Positions 10,635-19,576 of a DNA stretch of 64,000 nucleotides are shown here, one piece after another. The position numbers and the translations under genes are program-made. The DNA comes from Pomphorhynchus laevis (taxonomy: Eukaryota > Acanthocephala > Palaeacanthocephala > Echinorhynchida > Pomphorhynchidae): the NCBI GenBank assembly GCA_012934845.2, contig WNNJ02000853.1, positions 124,001-188,000 on the forward strand, in the 5' to 3' direction. Position 1 is the stretch's first letter. Each line of letters starts with the position of its first letter. A model generated the notes under the pieces. That model was not told where the DNA came from and did not search any database. It worked only from the letters and a program-made list of their open reading frames with translations.

Positions 10635-11923
10635 CGAATTTTTGGCCTTGTGTGAAGAACGTGAAAATTTCCGTTGATTTTACGTATAGATAAGGATGAC
10701 TCGCCGTTTGTTTCACGTCGATGTTTTTCAATGCGAGCTAAATTGAGCTGGGCAATATCAGAAGGGGAGCGGTCAGGAAAGACACGGCAAGTAGATGAAG
10801 TGGTAAGAAGTTTAAAACGTTGGGAGAGTACCGAAGAGGCATGTGAACTATGTCGGAAAACGATTTTTAAGAGTGGAGGACTGAGATGATTGGATTTAGT
10901 GGATTTGTTTAAACGAATAAAGGATACAGGAGCAATATTATTGAAGAGTGATGGGTTATCATCAGGAAGAATGGTTGCTAGGATAGACCTGAAAGCAGAT
11001 ACATCATCATCGAGGCGAGATTGTGGAGAAGCAGATTCGGAAAGCTTTAAGTTTGATATGATTATACAGCGATCGCGCGAAGGAAAACGATTTCGTGAAA
11101 GTGGTGGACGGACAGAGCTGGTAGGAGTCGAGGTAGATGAGCAGATAGAAGTGGAAATGACAGGGGTGCTTGATAAAGAATTAATATTGGTTGGAGCAAG
11201 TGTGACAGGAGCGGGGTGTTGAATCGGTTGATCAGAGATGTGACTGGATATGATTTTAAATGAAGGATGTAAATTATTTGGAAGTGCTACGTGATAGGTA
11301 GAATAAGGAGAATTAAAATAGGTTGGAGCATGAGTGACAGGAATGGAGTGTTGAATCGGTTGATCGGAAATGTTACTGGAAATGATTTTGATGGAAGGGT
11401 GTAAATTATTGAGAGGTGATACAGGGGAGGTCGAGTAAGGAGTACGTGAGGAGAATAAAGAAGTTTGAGATTTATTTAGATTGGGGAAGGAATAGGAAAG
11501 AGGAGGTACGAGATGAAAAGCTTTACCGTTAGCATTGTTAGAATGAGAAAGATTAATGGAAGTTTGGTACGTAGTTGAACGAGGAGTGTGTGAGAGAGTA
11601 GGTTTAATAATGGGAGTATATGATGCGAAGTTAGGTGTTGATGAGAGGGAAACATCTAAAACAGCATTGGTTTGAGTGGTCCTGTGTGATACAGGAGTAG
11701 ATGAGCAGGATAACTGTAGTAGTCGTACTGATGTACAAAAACCGCAAGTGAAATGTTTACGTTTATACACCGAGTGGTCGGATATTTTAACACGAACAAG
11801 TGTCCATACATCGCAATCTTTGGAATCGCATCCAACTTCAAAGCTGGTATAACCATCATTGCATTCTGATGTGGAAGATTCTTGATCAGGAACAGGGATC
11901 TGAGATCGCGCTTTTTTAGGCAT
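10598..11923 (-). CDS. A1 LINE ORF1: zinc-finger and RNA-binding-type protein
   Basis: The ATG at 11923 gives 441 residues; an upstream in-frame TTG at 11950 is not needed. Near the N-terminus is a Cys cluster (SECNDGY, VGCDSKDCDVW, FTCGFC) with C-x10-C-x4-C-x22-C-x2-C spacing, resembling a PHD-like zinc finger, a class known in some CR1/L2 ORF1 proteins. The middle is Ser/Thr/Pro-rich and low in structure, and contains a direct 44-residue duplication (both copies begin PYST). The C-terminal 150 residues begin RDRCIIISNL and end near INGNFHVL, and align with the C-terminal domains of family B and D ORF1. By analogy with L1 ORF1p this part probably binds RNA. It overlaps ORF2 by 37 nt. Confidence 0.88.
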   Translation of the reverse strand: MPKKARSQIPVPDQESSTSECNDGYTSFEVGCDSKDCDVWTLVRVKISDHSVYKRKHFTCGFCTSVRLLQLSCSSTPVSHRTTQTNAVLDVSLSSTPNFASYTPIIKPTLSHTPRSTTYQTSINLSHSNNANGKAFHLVPPLSYSFPNLNKSQTSLFSSRTPYSTSPVSPLNNLHPSIKIISSNISDQPIQHSIPVTHAPTYFNSPYSTYHVALPNNLHPSFKIISSHISDQPIQHPAPVTLAPTNINSLSSTPVISTSICSSTSTPTSSVRPPLSRNRFPSRDRCIIISNLKLSESASPQSRLDDDVSAFRSILATILPDDNPSLFNNIAPVSFIRLNKSTKSNHLSPPLLKIVFRHSSHASSVLSQRFKLLTTSSTCRVFPDRSPSDIAQLNLARIEKHRRETNGESSLSIRKINGNFHVLHTRPKIRWRPISPPCLLR

Positions 11924-11970
11924 GACCTTTTTTCGATAGATTGAGCTCAATCCGCGAGCGTAGCGAGCGG

Positions 11971-12190
11971 AACTGACAGGAATAATCTGGAACTGACAGG
12001 AATAATCTGGAACTGACAGGAATAATCTGGAACTGACAGGAATAATCTGGAACTGACAGGAATAATCTGGAACTGACAGGAATAATCTGGAACTGACAGG
12101 AATAATCTGGAACTGACAGGAATAATCTGGAACTGACAGGAATAATCTGGAACTGACAGGAATAATCTGGAACTGACAGGAATAATCTGG
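11971..12190 (-). repeat. 20-bp tandem array, 11 identical units, at A1 5' end
   Basis: Eleven perfect copies of aactgacaggaataatctgg (plus-strand reading) abut the A1 leader directly. The same unit, with two copies, sits at the same junction in the second A1 element (25044-25078), so the array is linked to the element and not to one locus. It may be a 5' UTR promoter monomer array like that of rodent L1, or a preferred target satellite. Complete identity between units points to recent expansion. Confidence 0.85.
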
Positions 12191-12209
12191 AATGTATGTT
12201 TATTAGATA

Positions 12210-14840
12210 CTCTATTTTTTAAGAAACTCTATTTTTTTTCATCTTTTAATCCAGAACATGCAGCGTCTAAACGTACATTGGATTTTCTCGATGTGGATTC
12301 ATTATCAAAGTTTATCGCGTCAGGAACAACATTCAATACTGGCTCAGTTGATACGCCGTGACATATTACCTTGAGTTCATCTCCTAGTATATCTCGAATA
12401 ACATTATGTCGAATCATGGCCATACATCCCTTTTTACGAGATAAGGCATGTGCAGTCGAAAAAACAGTCCCACATGCACATTGAGTATGCATGATGTTTG
12501 GGGAACACCAGCCATATCGAGAACTTAAGGCATCAATAAATTCATTTCGACTTAGATGAAACTTTTCATTGGCAAGTGATAAAGCACTCAGCCACGTAGA
12601 CGCCTCTCTCATTAAAGCATGTAGGATTGCATTGTGTGTAGTGATATCTGGCTCCGTAAGTTTGTCTTCAAATCTATTGCGGTAAAAGACTTCTCTACAT
12701 TCGAAATATTATGTAGCGTTGCCTGCTGTAACTCTGGCAATGTTTAAACATAAATACACGTTTCGTAAGTTCTGCAGAGAATTTCGAAACATTCAAATTC
12801 CAATTGACACCCTGAACATGGGTCCATGATTCCAATACCACCCATTCGGATTGATGTTGTCGCAATTACTTTCCCGACTTCATCGATATTGATAACTGTC
12901 AGTTCAGGTAATAAATTAACGAATATATTTTCTCTAAGTGTATTCAGTTGAGATGCGCAACACAAGACCGTCCTGAAAATATAAATCCATTTAAATTGTA
13001 AAGATTTTGTCGGATTTGCATAAGACACATATGGATCAATGCGTGCCATCTCGGTCAAACGGTCTACGTAAGAAGACCAAGTTGAACACTTACTCTCGAT
13101 CGCTTTGTCAACGTACCGGTCAGAACCAATCGCCACACCAAAAATATTATTTCCGGTTGTTGTGTGATTGACATTATGCATTATTCCCCGATCACTAGTG
13201 ATCTTCTTATGTGAGAGTATTTGCGTTTTGGTAACATTTACATTATAACTAGAAAACGGTCCATTGTGTAATAGTATATCATAGACTGGTCAAATCTTCG
13301 TACCCTTCAACAAAATTTGAGTCATCAGCGTACCATCGCTGCAGTACGTTCAGAACTGCTTTACGTATTTCGGCAATAAGGGGCATCGAATCCATTGAAA
13401 CTGCAGCCATAGCGAACTGATCTCCTTGAGTGAATAACTCACTAGAGAACAAACTGCCACCTCCAAGGCATAATTGAGATGGTTGCATGTACATATTCCT
13501 TAGTGCCGTTGTCATTGAGGGACATATATATTCAATGTTATGCAAAGCAACTTCTCTGTTGATCGAGTTAAACGCATTTGACGCGTCTTTCGCTTGGACA
13601 CAATTATCATTACTTTCTTTATATGTGTTTCTTATGGACCGTATTGCGTATTCGATTCCGGCTCTTTGTGATCCAGCTAGCTGCACTATGCCAGCGGCCC
13701 GATGCAAGTCACGTCTCATGATATCCAATGGTGCTTTGCAAATGATCCGTCGAGATACTTCACATACGCCTATAGGGCGGATACCGCCAGGATTTTTCTT
13801 TATTGCAGAGGCGACACACAGTCAACGCCTCTAATGAACCAACCTGCATATTCTCAGTTGCAATTCGAATCCCAAAATCAGCCAGCACTCGAGCTAGTTT
13901 GAGCGATTGAATTCCAAATTTGCTGAGCATTTTACGCCATAACAATGAATCAACTCATGGACCAGCACTGCCGTGAATTCTTTTGCTAGTATTGATTATT
14001 TGATCTTCGTTTAATGATAAAAATCGAATCGAGTGACGCTTCAAATTTGGGAATAATGGTTTATGAATCAGTGCTTCCGAATTAGCTATCGAAGCATTGG
14101 GGTGCAATTCCATCAATATTTGCTTCACTTGCTTGCCTTCCACAATTGAATCATGTTACAGTGTCCCTTCAGGAGACTGACGGCATAAAATCGCAGATGC
14201 TGATGAAAGCTTGCCATACTTCATTAATCTTATAAAGTCTCGCTTCCAATTAGCCTTCTTGTTATTTGATTTTTGTTTGAAGTTTTGCTGTAAGTAGAGA
14301 GCCTGATCATATAGTTCTACGTAGCGTTTTTCCGCCCACATTGTTAAGCGACGTTCCAGTGTTCGAATAAATGAGATTCTCGTGTCGACGCGCTGTAGAA
14401 TCAACTGAGAAAACAGACGCTTTCTTGAGAGAGTTTATTGATCCTTCTCTTGAGTGGGCACAGTCAGCGTATAGACCAGCTAGGATCTCAATAAATTTGT
14501 GACTTGCCGAGCAAACAGATAGAGTTAATGAATTCGGTCGTCATTGACAAGTATGTTGGTACATATCTGAGAGTTTAATTGGAGAGTATGAAGCAAAGTT
14601 TTCACACACGCTATTTGCAGATATGTTTTTAGATTGAATGGTTCTTTGAATAAAATTAATGTTCCGGTCAGTGACATTTTGAGTTTTGTGTGAACATCCA
14701 GGCTTACGACAGCAGTTTGGAGCAGAACAGTTGACGCATGCTTTCTTGATTTTTGCGCATTTGCATCTTATACACTTTACCGCAGCCGTGTTAGAATTAC
14801 AACACTTGATTAAAGATGAGGGTATCCCACATGGCATCCA
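12210..14840 (-). mobile_element. Decayed RLE-type (R2-like) non-LTR element, group G
   Basis: Minus-strand pieces in the order expected from the better copy at 49134-51905. A Cys-rich N-terminus lies at 14837-14541. A pre-RT segment at 14404-14156 has TLERRLTMWAEKRY, against TLERRLVSWKARDF in the good copy. A linker with a degraded PSGLDAASW-like site is at 14143-13760. The RT at 13728-13279 has AKDASNAFNSINREVALHN, FTQGDQFAMA and RWYADDSNFV. The post-RT region is at 13181-12744. The zinc-binding and nuclease start, HALSRKKGCMAMIRHNVIRD then NVRLDAACSGL, is at 12612-12229. The last part of the nuclease is missing where the 20-bp array begins. Multiple stops and frame changes; inactive. Confidence 0.85.
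14541..14837 (-). pseudogene. Cys-rich N-terminal segment of group G element
   Basis: A 98-codon minus-strand frame with a dense cysteine cluster in the first 50 residues: KCIRCKCAKIKKACVNC, then CCRKPGC. The pattern recalls CXC (tesmin-like) zinc modules. It lies immediately upstream of the decayed group G RT and in the same orientation, so I read it as the element's DNA- or RNA-binding N-terminus. That link is inference, because the better copy at 49134 is 5'-truncated and lacks the region. Confidence 0.5.
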
Positions 14841-14937
14841 GTTATATAATGTTTATATTAATCAGTTATATTATATTGATTGTATGTTATTTATATCAAA
14901 CTTTTCTTCGTGCGCTCATAGGCGGCTTCGTGCGCTA

Positions 14938-15261
14938 TCAGGCGGCTTCGATATTATGAATTATATTCTCTTGTGTGTTTTTTCCTGGATGATATGTTCC
15001 TCGATCGACATTTGTTATAATAATATTTCGCATACTTATGTTAGCATCGTCAGAAAAAAAATATTTTACACCAGGATTATCACCTGGTGTAATCAACAGC
15101 TCTTCAGCTGTGCAATTCAAAGAACGCCTAAAGCTTGACCTCGTGAACTCTTGATGTTTTTTACGTTTTTTTTCTGTTTTTATTATTCGATGTGATGCTT
15201 CCTTACGAGCTTCAGCTCCCTTGGAAGTCGACATATAATAATGGTAACAGAAGTTAGCCAA
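14938..15261 (-). CDS. Hypothetical open frame, 107 codons
   Basis: I do not recognise this protein. The N-terminal half is basic (KTEKKRKKHQEF, SSFRRSL) and the C-terminal half is mixed. It sits just upstream, in the same orientation, of the Cys-rich start of the decayed group G element, so it could be part of that element's 5' region. It has no other support as a gene and may be chance. Confidence 0.2.
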   Translation of the reverse strand: MANFCYHYYMSTSKGAEARKEASHRIIKTEKKRKKHQEFTRSSFRRSLNCTAEELLITPGDNPGVKYFFSDDANISMRNIIITNVDRGTYHPGKNTQENIIHNIEAA

Positions 15262-15384
15262 ATATGAAAAATTAAAAATTTTTTGATCCTGCTACCAAAA
15301 TTTAAATCTTAAAATGAAGGTTGGCATTCTGTCAATTCGAGAATTTCAAATAATGATATCAGATCACTTCTCTTTAAATTAACA

Positions 15385-15790
15385 AATATTGCCGTTAAAC
15401 TAACTAAACCAGCATGGTTTGACGATGAATTGAAGACACTAATGAAACATTGTAACGCATTATACAGACAATATTGTTTATATCCGTAATTTCGATCGAC
15501 ATACAAATTCCTTTGCAATCAGTACATAAGAGCTAAATTTCTTAAGCGCATAATCTACGAACGTAAAATAATTAATTCGATTAATTCAACCCCAAAGATA
15601 TTTAGGTCATATATTCGAAATAAGTGTGCAAGACCTCTATATTATTAGAGAGGACCTCTCTACTATATCGTCTTGTGTAAAACGATAGGTCTTGCACGAG
15701 ACGATAGGTTTTGTAAGAGAGGTCTTGTGTAAGATCTACCTTATATATCGTCTTTAAAGTGTGATGAACAGCTTGTTGATTCACACCTTT
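15385..15790 (+). mobile_element. LINE ORF2 linker fragment, copy 1
   Basis: Plus-strand coding for the connector between endonuclease and RT: KPAWFDDELKTLMKH, then ALYRQY and KRIIYERKII. A second, better-preserved copy lies 600 bp downstream. This copy is split by about 110 bp of repeats of the form gataggtcttgt/aagagaggtc, including an 8-bp palindrome TAGAGAGG-A-CCTCTCTA. Broken by stops. Confidence 0.65.
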
Positions 15791-15849
15791 TTACTTTGTG
15801 ATCATACTTTATTTTACACACTTGGTTTACGTTATTGGTTGCTTAAGTC

Positions 15850-16380
15850 GTAGAAAGGCTTCGTTAATCGATCGCATCATTAAATTGTCATCTTCCTGGC
15901 CAATGAATTCCTACCAGATCAGCTCATCTGTCAATTCATTTGAAGACTCAGCATTAGTAAATACGGCTGATAGGTTTCTTATGATATGTTGCCGTTTAAA
16001 CGAACTAAACCAGCATGGTCTGACAATGAATTGAAGACACTAATAAAACATCGTAATGCATTATACAGACAATATCGTTTAGATCCGTCATTTCGATCGC
16101 CGTACAGAGCCTGTCGCAATCAGTGCATCAGAGCTCAATTTCGTAAGCGCATAATCTACGAACGTAAAATAATTCGATTAATTCAATCCCAAAGGTATGT
16201 TGGTCATATTTTCGCAGAAATAAGTGTGCAATACATCTATATAGCGTCTTTAAAGTGTGATGAACAACTTGTTGAGTCGCAGGCAGATATTTTTGAAGCA
16301 TTCGCTTATTCTTTTATGCTCAGTGTAAAGAGCTGTACTAAGAAACAGTAGCAATATTATAGAAGAAAGCACCCTACTGT
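15850..16380 (+). mobile_element. LINE ORF2 linker fragment, copy 2
   Basis: The better copy of the duplicated piece. RTKPAWSDNELKTLIKHRN followed by ALYRQYRLDPSFRSPYRAC and RKRIIYERKIIRLIQSQ is typical of the segment before RT in CR1/Jockey-like ORF2 (compare RKDSPWFDSELRSALRTRN in family B). It ends near 16380, next to an A2 fragment. No RT core remains. Confidence 0.65.
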
Positions 16381-16660
16381 ATAGGCGTTTTGTAATTTCG
16401 CAATATTCTGTCTATGCAGAATATTTCTTCCTCCTCCGTAGCATGGTTCGCCTCATCTATCCGACCGTTCCTTTCGCGTCTGTTCTAATTCATCATCCTC
16501 CACTCCCATCCCTATTTTTTGCGGGGTCCCACAAGGTTCAGTCCTAGGTCCCTTGCTTTTCTCTCTTTTGCTTGGCGATCTCTCTCCATTTATCAAACCT
16601 TACTCCTTTAACGTCATGCAATACGCCGATGACATTCTAATCTATGCTCATGCACCCGCA

Positions 16661-16697
16661 CATCGCATACACGATTAGAATTATCGTGTATGCGATG
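16661..16697. repeat. Perfect 15-bp inverted duplication in an A2 copy
   Basis: CATCGCATACACGAT at 16661-16675 and its reverse complement at 16683-16697 are separated by 7 nt. A further piece of the same sequence follows in direct orientation. Intact family A copies lack this insertion, so it arose within this copy, most simply by template switching. Confidence 0.8.
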
Positions 16698-17526
16698 ATT
16701 CTAATCGTGTATTTATCGGCATTTCCGCCTCCAACTGTCTTTATTCTATCTACAAACGTCTCTCCAATCTCCATCTCGTTCTAAACCCCGAAAAGTCCAA
16801 AACAATGTGGATCATTCCCTTTAAACCAAACATATCTCCTCCCATTGTATCTTTTGCCTCATCGATCATCCCTATAGTTCACAATCTCACTTTCTTAGGC
16901 TTCCATTTCGATAATCACCTTTCCCTTAAACCCTTCGTCCGTGACAAGGTCCGCTCGTCTAACTTAATTCTCCGTGACATCCGCCGTATCCGCCCCCTTA
17001 TCAACTTCTGTTCACGTATGTCTCTTCTTTCATCGCTTCTTTTTCCTAAAATCGATTACTGCCTTAGCCTTTTCGCCAATTCTCCAAAATCCATCATCCT
17101 ACCCCTACAACGAATAATCAACACCGCCGTTCGAGTGCTCTTTCGCCTCCGTCGCTTCGACCACACATCCACATATTTTGCCCAACTCTCCTGGCCCACC
17201 ATCCACATCCGCATCAAACTCCGCCTTCTTCTCATTACTTTTCGTCTCATCGCTGTCGGCTCCCCATCGTTCATCAACCTTCCTTTCTTAGACGATACTC
17301 GCCCCACCTCGCTATCGCTTCGTTCCTGTCATACCCTCTTACTCCACGTTCCTAATTACTCCAACAACTACGGTCTCCGATCCTTCCTCGTCGCCGCCTC
17401 ACTCGCCTGGAATCAACTCCCTCTCGACGTCCGCCGCGCTCCCTCTTTTATCACATTCAAACACCTCCTCCGTTCACACCTTCTCGACGCCTGATTCACA
17501 GTTTTGTTTTTGTTGTGGTCATGTAA

Positions 17527-17542
17527 GCGTGCGCTGGCACGC
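17527..17542 (+). other. Family A2 3' stem-loop
   Basis: GCGTGC, loop GCTG, GCACGC: six perfect pairs. TGTAA precedes it and ATTTGCCACGTTAAAATAAA follows. Confidence 0.75.
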
Positions 17543-17562
17543 ATTTGCCACGTTAAAATAAA

Positions 17563-18090
17563 TCTTTTTTTTTACTGCCTTAGCCTTTTCGCCAATTCTC
17601 CAAAATCCATCATCCTACCCCTACAACGAATAATCAACACCGCCGTTCGAGTGCTCTTTCGTCTCCGTCGCTTCGACCACACATCCACATATTTTGCCCA
17701 ACTCTCCTGGCCCACCATACACATCCGCATCAAACTCCGCCTTCTTCTCGTTACTTTTCGTCTCATTCGCTGTCGGCTCCCCATCGTTCATCAACCTTCC
17801 TTTCTTAGACGATACTCGCCCCACCTCGCTATCGCTTCGTTCCTGTCATACCCTCTTACTCCACGTTCCTAATTACTCCAACAACTACGGTCTCCGATCC
17901 TTCCTCGTCGCCTCCTCACTCGCCTGGAATCAACTCCCTCTCGACGTCCGCCGCGCTCCCTCCTTTATCACATTCAAACACCTCCTCCGTTCACACCTTC
18001 TCGACACCTGATTCATAGTCTTGTTTTGTTGTGGTCATGTAAGCGTGCGCTGACACGCATTTGCCACGTTAAAATAAATCCTTTTTTTAT
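17563..18090 (+). mobile_element. Family A2 LINE 3' fragment, head-to-tail with previous copy
   Basis: A second A2 3' end starts directly after the T-run of the first, at nucleotides encoding CLSLFANSPKS. It runs through FRLRRFDHTSTYFAQLSW, one frame change and the open C-terminus to a 3' UTR with the stem-loop at 18043-18058. Same orientation as its neighbour and nearly identical to it. Confidence 0.85.
18043..18058 (+). other. Family A2 3' stem-loop with one mismatch
   Basis: GCGTGC, loop GCTG, ACACGC: five pairs and one C-A mismatch at the loop side. Same context as the neighbouring copy. Confidence 0.6.
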
Positions 18091-18094
18091 GGAG

Positions 18095-18840
18095 AGCTGG
18101 CTAGATTATCGATACATTCATCTCCTGGTCTTAATGGCATACACCCCTACCTACTTCGAGCTTAAAGGCCGTGCTTCCCTCGATATTCACTGAATTGCTT
18201 CAATGTCAATTAACAAATGTGAAATACCACTATATTGAAAATGTGCAACTGTTGTTCCTGTTTTTAAGAGGAGTGATATGCACAATCCTGAATATTATAC
18301 AGCCGTGAGCTTAACTAGTGCTGTTATTAAAATTTTTGAACGCATTATCTACAAATATGTAGATAACTTATTGCGCCAATCTAACCAACTAGATTCACGT
18401 CAGCATGGATTCACCATTGTAAGATAGTGCTTGTCTAATTTACGTTGTGCTAGATAAGAATGGGTTAATGAAGTGTCAAATGGAATAGCAGTTGATTTTG
18501 TCTTTATTGATTTCAGTAGAGCATTCGACCGTATATGTCATGAAAATCTTATTCAAGTGCTTGTAGACTGTAATGTACATAATATAATCGTTAATTGCCT
18601 GTAGACATTTTTAACGCAGCGTTCTTATCGTGTTCGTGTGGGATCAAGCTTGCTATTATCTAGTTCAGTTACTTTGGGTATAGGTCCATTACTTTTTAAT
18701 GTCTACCTAAATACGTTGGTAAAAAATTGCATTGCCCGTATTTTGCTTTCGCCGATGACCTTAAGATCTGGTATCGAATTTCATCTAGAAGCGAAAAAAT
18801 GTATTACAAATGTTTTATTGAAGTGCTTGTAGACTGTAAT
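18095..18840 (+). mobile_element. Decayed CR1-like LINE RT fragment
   Basis: Plus-strand RT remnants: PEYYTAVSLTSAVIKIFERI, then DSRQHGFT, FIDFSRAFDR, and TFLTQRSYRVRVGSSL followed by a degraded GPLLFNVYLNTL block. Several stop codons and frame changes interrupt it. The motif style (QHGF, DFSRAFDR) matches families B to D, not A. Confidence 0.7.
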
Positions 18841-19445
18841 GCTCCAAAAATATATTGACACGGATTTCCTGAACGTTAGAAATTTTATAAAATTAAATTT
18901 TTATGAATTTATTGATAAATTACATTCGATAGATCAAAATTACCATTAGATATCATCTGGAGGAGCTGCTGTGTTTTCAGGTTCTATATACTATTCCTTT
19001 ACATAACATGAATGTACTACGATGTATAAACGAAGATTTTAAATATCAATTTCTGTTTTTTTATCGACAAAGATAATGACAATCTAAGTGCTTTCATTGT
19101 ATTTCATTGATGAAGTCTGCCTAAACGTTTCTAATGGAAATAGTAGTTAAGTTTTCGCTCTTTACGAGTAACTTTCCGCTACACGAATTTACAAGGTTTT
19201 TTTAGTATGTAAGATATTATTAGGCTAATTGACTTTTTAAGTAAGAAGTTATCACATTTAATAATCAAATATTCTCATATCCGGTAATGTTTTATCATGC
19301 AATTTTGGTATTGGATTTAAGTCAGTTTTTCATATTACAGTCAGTGTTTCAATTTTTCGATACCAGACTTATCAAATCAGCTAACTGAGTCTAGTATTTT
19401 ATTTCTTGATAATTAATATTATTAATTATCAAGACATTATCAATT
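18841..19445. other. AT-rich gap with a perfect hairpin
   Basis: No gene is seen. The stretch ends in a 13-bp perfect inverted repeat (19405-19417 with 19421-19433, 3-nt loop) placed 12 bp before the truncated 5' end of the A2 fragment at 19446. Confidence 0.4.
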
Positions 19446-19568
19446 ATCTTCGACCACACATCCACATATTTTGCCCAACTCTCCTGGCCCACCATCCACA
19501 TCCGCATCAAACTCCACCTTCTCGTTACTTTTCGTCTCATCGCTGTCGGCTCCCCATCGTTCATCAAC
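19446..19568 (+). mobile_element. Family A2 fragment, left part of an interrupted copy
   Basis: It encodes the A2 segment FDHTSTYFAQLSWPT through GSPSFIN and stops at nucleotides catcgttcatcaac. In uninterrupted copies the next bases are cttcctttcttagacg; here these appear only at about 23380, after the family B element. This is the left half of a nested insertion. Confidence 0.85.
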
Positions 19569-19576
19569 TCCAAATT

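Larger units (their letters stand above)
7650..11966 (-). mobile_element. Family A1 LINE, full length
   Basis: A complete two-ORF non-LTR retrotransposon on the minus strand. It has a short 5' leader with two GCTCGC repeats, ORF1 (11923-10598), ORF2 (10634-7728), and a short 3' UTR with a stem-loop (7682-7698) and AATAAA near the end. ORF2 carries an APE-type endonuclease and RT, so it belongs to the CR1/L2/Jockey side of the LINE tree; SLPSSYRPISLLP and DLSSAFDIVDHSILL are typical of L2/CR1-like elements. Both ORFs are open from start to stop, so this copy could be recent and competent. The 5' end abuts eleven identical 20-bp tandem units at 11971-12190. Confidence 0.93.
16400..17562 (+). 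mobile_element. Family A2 LINE, 5'-truncated
   Basis: The copy begins within the RT fingers (a SSSSVAW-like block), passes a GVPQGSVLG block that is frame-shifted, and a YADD box with an inserted 15-bp perfect inverted duplication at 16661-16697. The C-terminal 229 codons are open (16805-17494). The 3' UTR holds the family stem-loop at 17527-17542, then AATAAA and a T-run. The open tail is far better preserved than the copy at 2735-5533. Confidence 0.85.

Noticed and set aside
10674-11222. Plus-strand open frames opposite A1 ORF1 (also 8251-8472, 9205-9387, 25823-26155)
   Set aside because: They are antisense shadows of intact LINE ORFs and appear identically in both A1 copies for that reason.
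11971-12190. Possible CRISPR array
   Set aside because: Units are directly abutting and identical with no spacers, and the DNA is eukaryotic. It is a satellite or 5' UTR monomer array. The same holds for 28602-29484.
19471-19576. A2-derived N-terminus as a functional new start for family B ORF1
   Set aside because: The reading frame there is not the A2 protein frame. The fusion is a by-product of the nested insertion, with no evidence of use.
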